A DNA stretch of 64,000 bases from JAZGGS01 sp963714405 (GTDB lineage Bacteria; Bacteroidota; Ignavibacteria; Ignavibacteriales; Ignavibacteriaceae), in the NCBI GenBank assembly GCA_963714405.1, contig CAVQOH010000001.1:1-64000 (forward strand), written 5' to 3'. Made by a program: the position numbers and the translations under genes. The notes under the pieces were generated by a model that was not told where the DNA came from, did not search any database, and saw nothing but the letters and a program-made list of their open reading frames with translations. This document shows positions 56,316 to 64,000 of the stretch, one piece after another. The first letter of the stretch is position 1, and each line of letters begins with the position of its first letter.

Positions 56316-57685
56316 TGAAAGAAAAAATTAGAATAGCATCAGGGCAAGGGTTTTGGGGAGATTTAATTGATGCACCCTATCACCAGGTTACAAAAGGAGA
56401 TATAGACTATCTTGTAATGGATTACTTAGCAGAAGTAACGATGTCTATTCTTCAAAAACAGATGAATAGAAATCCAAAGCTTGGATATGCACGCGATCTT
56501 CCTGAACTTATGAAAAAGATCTTACCTGTATGTAAGAAAAAAGGAATAAAGGTAATAACGAATGGCGGCGGAGTAAATCCGGTAGCTTGTGCAGATGCAA
56601 TTTTAGAAGAAGCTGTTAAACTTGAAATCGAAAAAATTAAAATTGCAGTTGTTTTAGGTGATAATATAATTGATTGCCTCGGTGAGATAATTGAAAAGGG
56701 CTGCGAACTAAATAATATGGAAACCGGTGAATCAATAATTAACTATAAAGATAAAATGCTTAGCGCCAATGTTTATTTTGGTGCAATGCCAATTGTTGAA
56801 GCGCTTGAAAAGGGAGCAGATATTGTAATTACCGGAAGAACAACTGATACAGGACTAACTCTTGCACCGATGATTTATGAATTTGGTTGGGATAAAAATA
56901 ATTACGATTTAATGGCAGCAGGAACTGTTGCAGGACATATTCTTGAATGCGGTGCACAATCAACAGGCGGTAATTTTTTAGGTGATTGGCAATCAATAGA
57001 AAATTTTACAGAAATTGGTTTTCCAATTGCAGAAGCGTATGCAAATGGAGAAGTTGTTATTACAAAACATGAAAATACCGGCGGACAGGTTTCATTCAAC
57101 ACAGTTGCAGAGCAGCTTCTTTATGAAATTGGCGATCCGGCTGATTACATTACTCCGGATTGTATTGCAGATTTTACTTCAATTAAAATTGAAGAAGTTG
57201 GGAAAAATCGTGTTAAAGTTTTTAATGTAAAAGGTAAACCCGAAACTGATTCTTATAAAGTTTCCTGTTCATATCATAATGGTTATAGCGCTTCGGGTTC
57301 GTTAACTTACTCGTGGCCGCAAGCATTAACAAAAGCAAAAAAAGCGGATAGAATTTTAAGAAAACGTTTAAAATATCTTAGCTTGGAATTTGATGAAATA
57401 AGAACTTCATTTATTGGTTACAATGCAACTCATGAAACATTGGCTAAAGAAATGGATGAAGATATGATCAATGAAATTATGCTGAGGGTTGCGGTAAGAG
57501 CTCAGGATAGAGAAACAATTGCTCGTTTCGGGCAGGAGATTGCACCATTAATATTAACTGGTCCTCCGAGCGTTACAGGTTTTGCTGGTGGAAGACCTAA
57601 ACCAAGTGATGTAATTGCATACTGGCCAGCTTTGATGAAAAAAGAACTTGTTCAACCAAAAGTGAAAATACTGGAATTGAAATGA
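56315..57685 (+). CDS. AtuA-family protein (DUF1446), main part
   Basis: 456 aa. Typical features are IRIASGQGFWGDLIDAPYHQ, YLVMDYLAEVTMSILQKQ, ITNGGGVNPVACADAILEEA, VITGRTTDTGLTLAPMIYEF and AGHILECGAQSTGGNFLGDW. AtuA proteins belong to acyclic terpene (citronellyl/geranyl) catabolic clusters, where their reaction is unproven. The ATG at 56315 is joined from the last base of an inserted element and the duplicated gene start; no good ribosome-binding site precedes it. The C-terminal domain is a separate gene, overlapping by 4 nt. Confidence 0.88.
   Translation: MKEKIRIASGQGFWGDLIDAPYHQVTKGDIDYLVMDYLAEVTMSILQKQMNRNPKLGYARDLPELMKKILPVCKKKGIKVITNGGGVNPVACADAILEEAVKLEIEKIKIAVVLGDNIIDCLGEIIEKGCELNNMETGESIINYKDKMLSANVYFGAMPIVEALEKGADIVITGRTTDTGLTLAPMIYEFGWDKNNYDLMAAGTVAGHILECGAQSTGGNFLGDWQSIENFTEIGFPIAEAYANGEVVITKHENTGGQVSFNTVAEQLLYEIGDPADYITPDCIADFTSIKIEEVGKNRVKVFNVKGKPETDSYKVSCSYHNGYSASGSLTYSWPQALTKAKKADRILRKRLKYLSLEFDEIRTSFIGYNATHETLAKEMDEDMINEIMLRVAVRAQDRETIARFGQEIAPLILTGPPSVTGFAGGRPKPSDVIAYWPALMKKELVQPKVKILELK
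56316..56343. repeat. 28-bp direct repeat, copy inside the AtuA start
   Basis: Identical to 56191-56218. Covers codons 1-10 of the present AtuA frame. Confidence 0.85.
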
Positions 57686-58002
57686 AAAAAATAAGATTAA
57701 TAGATATTGCTCACGGAAGAAGCGGTGATAAAGGCGATGCTGCTAACATAGGTATTATTGCTTACGATGGAAAGGGTTATGAAATTATTAAAAAATACTT
57801 AACTGAGGAGAGTGTAAAAAAACATTTTGAAGGAATCTGCCACGGTAAAGTTGAACGGTTTGAACTGCCGAATTTATTTGCATTAAATTTCTTATTGCAT
57901 AACACTCTGGGTGGAGGAGGAACCGTATCTTTAAAACACGATGCACAGGGAAAAACTCTTGCTGCAGCTTTGTTAAGAATGGAAATTGAAATTAAGGATT
58001 AA
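57682..58002 (+). CDS. AtuA C-terminal-like ferredoxin-fold protein
   Basis: 106 aa. IRLIDIAHGRSGDKGDAANI and FALNFLLHNTLGGGGTVSLK match the small domain that is fused to the AtuA core in Pseudomonas but encoded separately in many bacteria. The ATGA overlap with the core gene implies translation coupling and a two-subunit protein. It ends 6 nt before prfB. Confidence 0.87.
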   Translation: MKKIRLIDIAHGRSGDKGDAANIGIIAYDGKGYEIIKKYLTEESVKKHFEGICHGKVERFELPNLFALNFLLHNTLGGGGTVSLKHDAQGKTLAAALLRMEIEIKD

Positions 58003-58008
58003 TAAATC

Positions 58009-59110
58009 ATGTACGAAGAAGAATTAAAAGAAATAAAATCATACCAGCAAAGAATTGAAAATCTTCGGGGGTATCTTTGATGTTGATAAAAAACTATCAA
58101 AGATAAAAGAACTAACTAATCAAACAGAGTCTCCAAATTTTTGGAACGATCAAAAATCTGCACAAAAAATTCTTCAGCAAATAAAATCTCTTGAGCATTG
58201 GGTTGATATCTGGGAAACTGTTAATAAAAAGGGGAAAGATGCTATGGAAATTATTGAACTTGCAGATCTTGAAGAGGATGAATCCTTTACAACTGAAATA
58301 AGAAGTGAGTTGGATTCATTAGAAAAATCAGTTGAAGATGCTGAATTTAAAAATATGCTCAGTGGTAAAGATGATGAGCGCGATTGTATCTTAACAATTC
58401 ATAGCGGAGCTGGCGGTACTGAAGCACAGGATTGGGCTGATATGCTCTTTAGAATGTATTTAAGATGGGGTGAGCAGAATGATTATAAAATGACTCTGCT
58501 GGATGTACTTGATGGAGAAGGTGCTGGAATAAAAAGCGCAACTATTGAAGTCAGTGGTGATTTTGCCTATGGTTATTTAAAAGCGGAAAATGGTGTTCAT
58601 CGTTTGGTAAGAATTTCACCTTTCGATTCAAATAAACGAAGACATACATCTTTTGCATCAGTTTTTGTTATACCAGAAGTTGATGATACAATTGAAATAG
58701 AAATTAATCCTGCAGATCTAAGAACTGATACTTACAGATCTGGAGGAAAGGGGGGACAAAATGTTAACAAAGTTGAGACAGCAGTCAGGATAACTCATAT
58801 TCCTACTAATACAGTTGCAGCTTGTCAAAGTGAAAGGTCTCAACTTCAGAATAGAACGAATGCTATGAAGTTATTGAAATCAAAACTTTACCAGCTGGAA
58901 CTGGAAAAGCAGCAAGCAGAGATTGATGAAGTTGAAAAAAATAAAATGAAGATTGAATGGGGAAGCCAAATCAGATCTTATGTTTTTCATCCTTATAATA
59001 TGGTTAAAGATCACCGTACAAATGAAGAAACCAGTAATGTGCAGGCAGTGATGGATGGAGATATTAACAACTTTATAAAAGCATTTCTATCTAAATTTAG
59101 CCACAATTAA
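58009..59110 (+). CDS. prfB: Peptide chain release factor 2 (programmed +1 frameshift)
   Basis: 366 aa if translated through the shift. ATG 58009 opens 23 codons ending RGYL, then an in-frame TGA at 58078-58080; shifting +1 continues DVDKKLSKIKELTNQTESPN to 59110. RF2 recognises UAA and UGA. The SPF recognition motif (VRISPFDSNKRRHTSFASV) and the GGQ hydrolysis motif (SGGKGGQNVNKVET) are intact. It is in the operon with the AtuA genes. Confidence 0.96.
58066..58081 (+). promoter_or_regulatory. Autoregulatory +1 frameshift site of prfB
   Basis: CGGGGG TAT CTT TGA T: a G-rich Shine-Dalgarno-like stretch 3 nt before the slippery CTT and the in-frame TGA. The classical site is AGGGGG TAT CTT TGA C, so the first base and the base after the stop differ. 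Low RF2 slows termination at TGA and favours the shift. Confidence 0.9.
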
Positions 59111-59156
59111 CTGTGAGATTTATCATCTTGTATAAAATGAAAATATAATAAGTTTA

Positions 59157-60155
59157 CTATACTATTAACTCATACTGATTTGCCAGATTTGTTAACCTTC
59201 TTGGATAATCGGTCTGCATACCATTAATGCCTTTTTTGATAAGGCACTCCATTTCTTTTTCATCATTTATTGTACAGCCAAAAAGAAAATCAACTGTTCT
59301 TACAGAAGGTTTTTTATTATGCCGTTTCTTTTTTCTTACATCCAGGCGAATAACTCTTCTATAAGTTATCCAGTTGGCAATTGTAATTTTTCTAGGTCTT
59401 AGAACCAGTGCAACAGAATTGCTATTAATAACCGCCAATTTTATACTGCTGTACATACGCGGAATAAAAATAAATCCGGCAGGAAGTTGAACATCAAGGC
59501 AATAGAGTAAATCAGGATATTTACTTTTACCAATATCTAAAACTTCTTTGCTAAATGTTTCAATTATAAATTTGCAGGTTGGATTAAATTTCTTCTTTAA
59601 ATCATCAAGCATATCTAAAATTACCAGGAACAATTCTTTTTCATTATCCGGAACTTTTATATCGAGATAAACATATTTCACCATTTCTTTATCACTTACC
59701 CAGCTCATAAATTCTTCAAATGTAGGAATGTGTGCATCAGCAGTTTCACTTTCTCCTTTTTTTGTATAATTATAGTTTTCCCTGAAAATATCAAGATTTA
59801 AATCACTTATTTTCTTGCGCAACTCGGTAAAAAGCGGAGGAAAATCAGGTTTATAACTTACATCCGGTTCATAACCACCCTCTCGTATTAATGATACCAA
59901 CTCGTTAGGATTCCAATCGTGCCAAAGAATAACTTCTTTATCTTTTGTTACACATAAATCTATCTCTAAAGAATTAACTCCTTCTGTTATTGCTCTTTCG
60001 AAGGAAGGAATTGTATTTTCCGGTTCATTAACCGGTGAACCGCGATGCCCGCAAACCAGAAAGATCTGTTTTCTATCAATGTTGTCTTTCCTTGCAGGGC
60101 AAAACCTGAATAATTCTTTTATCCAGATTAATATGTATTTAAATTTTACTATCAC
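59157..60155 (-). CDS. Glycerophosphodiester phosphodiesterase family protein
   Basis: 332 aa, GTG start. LVCGHRGSPVNEPENTIPSF (catalytic His, then the conserved E-N-T), GVNSLEIDLCVTKDKEVILW and the second His (LWHDWNP) complete the GDPD active site. EFMSWVSDKEMVKYVYLDIK provides the later metal ligand region, and GINGMQTDYPRRL the C-terminus. There is no signal peptide; the N-terminus is short and hydrophobic (IVKFKYILIWIKELF). Probably cleaves glycerophosphodiesters in lipid turnover. Confidence 0.87.
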   Translation of the reverse strand: MIVKFKYILIWIKELFRFCPARKDNIDRKQIFLVCGHRGSPVNEPENTIPSFERAITEGVNSLEIDLCVTKDKEVILWHDWNPNELVSLIREGGYEPDVSYKPDFPPLFTELRKKISDLNLDIFRENYNYTKKGESETADAHIPTFEEFMSWVSDKEMVKYVYLDIKVPDNEKELFLVILDMLDDLKKKFNPTCKFIIETFSKEVLDIGKSKYPDLLYCLDVQLPAGFIFIPRMYSSIKLAVINSNSVALVLRPRKITIANWITYRRVIRLDVRKKKRHNKKPSVRTVDFLFGCTINDEKEMECLIKKGINGMQTDYPRRLTNLANQYELIV

Positions 60156-60222
60156 AGTTGTTTATAAGCAACTTAATTGAGAATTTATAACTGAAAATAT
60201 TTTTATTACATGCTAATTGCAA

Positions 60223-60579
60223 ATGAAGAAAAAAATAAAAAACAAGCAAACGGATTTTTTTAATAAAGTTTATAAAATCGCTAAAATAATTCCTTACGGA
60301 AAAGTTACCACTTACGGACATATAGCAGAAGTGTGCGGAATTAAATCTGCTGCTAGAACAGTAGGATGGGCATTAAATGGATGCGGACCTGATATTCCAG
60401 CACATCGTGTTGTAAACAGGTATGGGGCATTAACAGGTAAAGTTCATTTTGGAGATCCAAATCTAATGGAAGATCTCTTAAGAGCAGAAGGCGTAGAATT
60501 TGATGAAAAAGGATGCGTTATATTGGAAAAATATTTATGGATTCCTGAATCACTACGTTCACGAAATAAGGATAAATGA
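60223..60579 (+). CDS. Alkyltransferase-like protein (ATL), MGMT family without the active cysteine
   Basis: 118 aa from ATG 60223 (a TTG at 60217 is 2 codons earlier). VYKIAKIIPYGKVTTYGHIA and ARTVGWALNG are the helix-turn-helix and Asn-hinge of O6-alkylguanine-DNA alkyltransferases. The acceptor motif PCHR is PAHR here: Ala60 replaces the Cys in DIPAHRVVNR. Such ATLs bind O6-alkylguanine and hand it to nucleotide excision repair. Divergent from the GDPD gene. Confidence 0.92.
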   Translation: MKKKIKNKQTDFFNKVYKIAKIIPYGKVTTYGHIAEVCGIKSAARTVGWALNGCGPDIPAHRVVNRYGALTGKVHFGDPNLMEDLLRAEGVEFDEKGCVILEKYLWIPESLRSRNKDK

Positions 60580-60589
60580 ATTTTCTGAT

Positions 60590-61507
60590 TTAGTATCTTT
60601 TAACATTAATTGAAGAAACTCCACAATCAATTGTTATGAATATTTTATTACTGGCTTCATCAAAGTTAGGTGTTTCGTAATGATCACTTTTAATTTTTTC
60701 AAATCCGTTAAAATCTTTAGAGGATAAAGCAATATCTGTTTTAATCTGACATCCTGATCCTTCAGGAATATAAATATCCAAATCGGAAGCCCCCGCATCG
60801 ATATCAACAATTGTTTCATCGTACAATTCACCAAGTCTCAAATCCAAAGCTGCAGCACCCATATCAATTTTTACATCATTAATTTTATATGGAGTCAGAT
60901 CAAGTTTTACGGAAGCTGCACCTACATCAAAATCCATATCCCAAACGGGATTGTTATTAAGTGAAATATCCACTTTGTTTTTATACTGGTTTTTACCAAT
61001 CCTGAATTTAATTGGCTTCATACTAAGCTGTAATGTAGAGTTTCCATCAGAATCGAGCCTGTATAATTTATAGTTGTCTGATGCACCTTTAGTAGTAACA
61101 TAAATTAAGTTTTCTGTTGTATCTTTAATGTTAAACGAACCTGCTCCCGCATCAAATTCCAAAAAAGCATTGCTTATAGTTGAATCATAGATTTCTTTAT
61201 ACACAGTAGTCTCAAAGTTGCCGTTTTCATCATCGAATACAACTGTAAAATCATCATGAATAAAATGTGTAGTTGTTTTAATGGTTGCAAAAACAGAAAC
61301 AGCAATAATTAATGCAGCAGCACCTGCTACGACTCCTTTACCAAGTTTATCTTTTATTAAAAGAGAAACACCAAGCAGTATAATAGCAGCGGGCCAAAGT
61401 TTCCATATTGTTCCCCAATCCATAAATATTGAGGTAAAATTATTTATAAGTACAAGCAAACCAAGCACTATAAATAGGGTTCCCCAGAATATGTGCGATG
61501 TTTTCAT
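60590..61507 (-). CDS. LiaF-like membrane protein with C-terminal beta-stack domain
   Basis: 305 aa from ATG 61507; the frame is open 12 codons further up, but those overlap the upstream gene. Three or four membrane helices (WGTLFIVLGLLVLINNF, LWPAAIILLGVSLLI, GAAALIIAVSVFATI) are followed by a toastrack-like domain of repeated D-x-G-A-x strands (FLEFDAGAGSF, DMDFDVGAASVKLDL, VKIDMGAAALDLRL, DIDAGASDLDIYI). It resembles LiaF/DUF4097 proteins that sense envelope stress. It is 1 nt from the PspC-like gene. Confidence 0.82.
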   Translation of the reverse strand: MKTSHIFWGTLFIVLGLLVLINNFTSIFMDWGTIWKLWPAAIILLGVSLLIKDKLGKGVVAGAAALIIAVSVFATIKTTTHFIHDDFTVVFDDENGNFETTVYKEIYDSTISNAFLEFDAGAGSFNIKDTTENLIYVTTKGASDNYKLYRLDSDGNSTLQLSMKPIKFRIGKNQYKNKVDISLNNNPVWDMDFDVGAASVKLDLTPYKINDVKIDMGAAALDLRLGELYDETIVDIDAGASDLDIYIPEGSGCQIKTDIALSSKDFNGFEKIKSDHYETPNFDEASNKIFITIDCGVSSINVKRY

Positions 61508-61508
61508 T

Positions 61509-61997
61509 TTAATATCTTTCAATTTGTTTTTTGTTATTTGCATTTATGAGTATTGCAGCACCAACTCCTATTAAAATGAGAGGCCAGAAATCACCAAAAT
61601 CGAAACGTGGTATAAAATTATCAAGTAAAAATAACCCACCTAATAAAATAAGAATTATTCCTCCCCAAATAGCTCTGTTTTGTTTTTGTTCATTAAAAGT
61701 TTTTTGATATGCTGCAAAATAGTCATTTGAAGAACTGTTCTCTGAATCTGAATTTATTTGATCTTCTTTTTTCTCTCCAGAATTTTTAGAAGCAGGCGGT
61801 GGTGTAATTACAAATGGTCTTTCGGGTGTAATAATCCAGAGAATTATGTAGGCAATTATACCTCCTCCACCTAAAAATATTGTAAGTACAAATAAAACTC
61901 TAATTAAAGTGGAATCAATATTAAAGTATTCTGCAAGACCTCCGGAAACTCCACTTAACATTTTATCTGTATTCGATCTATATAATTTTTTTGCCAT
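61509..61997 (-). CDS. PspC-domain membrane protein
   Basis: 162 aa from the ATG whose first base is 61997; GGAG lies 7 nt before it (an ATG 3 nt upstream and a TTG at 62009 are alternatives). The PspC domain is KKLYRSNTDKMLSGVSGGLA, then RVLFVLTIFLGGGGIIAYII. A Ser/Lys-rich linker follows and two C-terminal helices (IWGGIILILLGGLFLL, WPLILIGVGAAILI) of the type seen in LiaI/LiaF. It forms a two-gene envelope-stress-like operon with the downstream gene. Confidence 0.87.
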   Translation of the reverse strand: MAKKLYRSNTDKMLSGVSGGLAEYFNIDSTLIRVLFVLTIFLGGGGIIAYIILWIITPERPFVITPPPASKNSGEKKEDQINSDSENSSSNDYFAAYQKTFNEQKQNRAIWGGIILILLGGLFLLDNFIPRFDFGDFWPLILIGVGAAILINANNKKQIERY

Positions 61998-62139
61998 CAT
62001 AAACTCCAATTAATTTTTATCTCAAGTTCTAATAAATAACATTTTTTAACTTTTTCACTTTAATTATTATACACGGTGCAATAATATCGGTAACCTGCGC
62101 AATTTACCGGTTAAAAAATCAATCTATTTCCAGCAATTC

Positions 62140-62169
62140 TTGATGGAAAGTTTAGATTAGCTAATTTTG
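62140..62169 (+). promoter_or_regulatory. Bacteroidota-type promoter of nadE
   Basis: TTG (62140-62142) and TAATTTTG (62162-62169) are separated by 19 nt, matching TTG-N19-21-TAnnTTTG. The nadE ATG lies 50 nt downstream. Confidence 0.65.
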
Positions 62170-62218
62170 GCGTATTAGCAACTAATGTTATATTTAACAA
62201 TTAAATATTTTTAGGATT

Positions 62219-63861
62219 ATGAAAATTGCTCTTTGCCAGATTAACACAATAATCGGTGAACTGGATTACAATAAAAATAAAATATTAGATGGATACATAA
62301 AGGGAATAGAAGCCGGTGTTGATTTGGTGATATTTCCTGAACTTGCCCTCGTTGGATACCCACCTCGTGACCTTGTAGAAAAAGCGGAATTTAGAAATGC
62401 GGTTACAGAAAGAATAGATGAAATTGCATCTAAAACCGGAAAAACAGGTCTAATTTTTGGCGCAGTAACCGAAGATGATGATTTAATTGGAACTAATATT
62501 CATAATTCAGCTGTTCTATGTTATGATGGAAAAATTCAATTTATACAACCGAAATCTCTTATCCCCAATTATGATGTATTTGATGAAATGAGATATTTTG
62601 AACCAGCCAGGGAAGTATTTATTCATGAGTTCGGAGGTGAGAAATTAGGTATTTCAGTTTGTGAAGATATTTGGAATGATGCAGATTATTGGTATAAGAG
62701 AAGATATCATACAGATCCTGTAAAAGAATTGGTTGATAAAGGAGCATCAGTATTAATAAATATTTCTGCAAGTCCCTATTCTTATGGAAAACGAAGGGAA
62801 CGTATGGAAATGCTTTCAATTTTATGTAAAGCTGATAAGCTACCATTAGCATATGTATGCACTGTTGGTGCTCATACAGATTTAGATTTTTGATGGCGCA
62901 AGTATGTGTTTTAATAATAAAGGAGAGTTAGTCGCTCTGGGTAAAGCTTATGAAGAAGATTTTATAACCTATGATACAAAAACCAGTAAATCTATTACTT
63001 TAGATTCGGAAGGCACTTTTGAGCAGGAAGTTTTATCAGCACTCATTTTTGGTGTAAAGGAATATTGTACTAAGTTAAATTTCAACAAAATCATTATTGG
63101 ATTAAGCGGTGGAATTGATTCTGCATTGGTAGCTTATATAGCTGTGGAAGCTTTGGGTAAAGAAAATGTGCATGTTATAATGATGCCTTCGGAATATTCG
63201 AGTGCAGGCAGTGTAACAGATTCCGAATTATTAATAAAAAAACTTGGTATTTCCTCAGATAATATTTCCATTCAACCGGTACTTAATAACATTCTTGATA
63301 CAATTGTAGCATCTTTTAAAAATAATCTTAATAAAATTACAAAGGAAAATCTTCAGGCCAGGCTGCGTGGTATTTTCCTTATGGCGTTCTCCAATAATGA
63401 TAATTATCTGTTATTAACAACGGGAAATAAATCAGAAATGGCAGTTGGTTATTGCACACTGTATGGTGATATGTGCGGAGGGCTTGCAGTTTTGGCTGAT
63501 ATTTATAAATCTGATGTATATAGGATAGCCGATTACATTAACAGAGATGAAGAGATTATTCCACAGGTTATAATTGATAAAGAACCTTCTGCAGAACTTA
63601 GCCCTAATCAGAAAGATCAGGATATTGCTACCGCCTTATGAAGTTCTTGATAAAATACTAAAAATGTATCTCGAAGAAAATAAAGAGATAAATGAAATAT
63701 CTGCAGTGATTGATGATAGAAAATTGGTTGAAAAAATATTAAGGTTAGTTGATGTTAATGAATTTAAGAGAAACCAGGCAGCTCCTTCTTTAAAAGTTTC
63801 TCGTAAAGCGTTTGGTTACGGAAGAAGATTCCCAATTGTTCAAAATTGGAAACGAAAATAA
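62219..63861 (+). pseudogene. nadE: Glutamine-dependent NAD+ synthetase, two frameshifts
   Basis: About 546 aa when joined. It amidates nicotinate adenine dinucleotide in the last step of NAD synthesis. The N-terminal nitrilase-type glutaminase has its Glu in VIFPELALVGYPPRD, Lys in IQPKSLIPNYDVF and Cys in GISVCEDIWND. The C-terminal synthetase has the loop LSGGIDSALVAYIA and LLTTGNKSEMAVGYC. An extra base near 62891 and one near 63635 break the frame; the last piece is LPPYEVLDKILKMYLEENKE to 63861. Confidence 0.9.
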
Positions 63862-63891
63862 AAATATTAACCAAAATTAGGGTTAACAATA

Positions 63892-64000
63892 ATGTATAAT
63901 ATTAAAAAAATATTTGTAACACTTTTTGTACTGGTAACATCACAGGCATTTAGCCAGTTGGGTATGCAGGAAGAGATCTTGAATATTAAAACTTATCAGT
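63892..64000 (+). CDS. Start of a secreted protein (partial)
   Basis: Only 36 codons are in the window. ATG 63892 begins MYNIKKIFVTLFVLVTSQAF with a good signal peptide probably cut after AFSQ. The rest lies outside, so the product cannot be named. It follows nadE by 30 nt. Confidence 0.6.
   Translation, partial: MYNIKKIFVTLFVLVTSQAFSQLGMQEEILNIKTYQ

Noticed and set aside
1..64000. CRISPR array, rRNA operon, IS element with transposase or prophage
   Set aside because: No regularly spaced repeats, rRNA-like segments, transposase/integrase motifs or phage structural genes were seen.

Overview
The window is AT-rich bacterial chromosome with tightly packed, often overlapping genes. It most likely comes from the Ignavibacteria/Bacteroidota-Chlorobi lineage. 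Supporting signs are three secreted proteins with a C-terminal sorting domain of the type IX secretion kind (QNFPNPFNP followed by a beta-rich tail), a Bacteroidota-type Hc1 histone-like protein, four promoters fitting the Bacteroidota TTTG/TAnnTTTG consensus, RNase Y and an Rrf2 regulator. No rRNA, transposase gene or CRISPR array is visible.

Layout. 1-4,600: translation genes (rpmI end, rplT, pheS, pheT), a coiled-coil protein and zapA. A structured RNA that looks like 6S RNA follows, then rny, coaE, a proline dehydrogenase, tsaD, mltG and a lipoprotein (to 11.7 kb). 11.7-13.5 kb: hutI and a SPOR lipoprotein on the minus strand. 13.7-19.6 kb: glgA, a heptose-bisphosphatase-like HAD enzyme, an outer-membrane lipoprotein/porin pair and a TPR protein. 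19.6-32.3 kb: glyA, tatC, a polyprenyl synthase, lspA, a cassette-like DUF1330 gene, a sorting-domain protein, a cyclic-nucleotide/USP pair, hisA, a hydrolase, bioY, a membrane Fe-S oxidoreductase, hc1 and a CapA-like protein. Nearly every long plus-strand gene of this block is broken by single-base indels, almost all insertions, which looks like sequencing error rather than gene decay.

32.3-37.2 kb: MFS transporter, dus, PAP2-like protein, enoyl-CoA hydratase, apt, rsmI. 37.2-40.9 kb: saccharopine dehydrogenase, Rrf2 regulator and antiquitin-type aldehyde dehydrogenase, which together make a lysine-degradation module. 41.2-51.3 kb: unknown gene, tail-specific protease, purB, HtrA protease, plsY, tRNA-Cys, tRNA-Gly and two tandem paralogous sorting-domain proteins. 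51.7-59.1 kb: pcm, miaA, then an archaeal-type HMG-CoA synthase / thiolase / DUF35 trio followed by split AtuA proteins and prfB, which has its programmed +1 frameshift. 59.1-64 kb: GDPD, an alkyltransferase-like (ATL) protein, two envelope-stress-like membrane proteins, nadE and the start of a secreted protein.

The most unusual parts are (1) the HMG-CoA synthase/thiolase/DUF35/AtuA cluster, (2) a ~97-bp REP-like double-hairpin element inserted at the start of atuA with a 28-bp target duplication that appears to have rebuilt the start codon, and (3) the DUF1330 gene bounded by related non-coding repeats, resembling an integron-type cassette.
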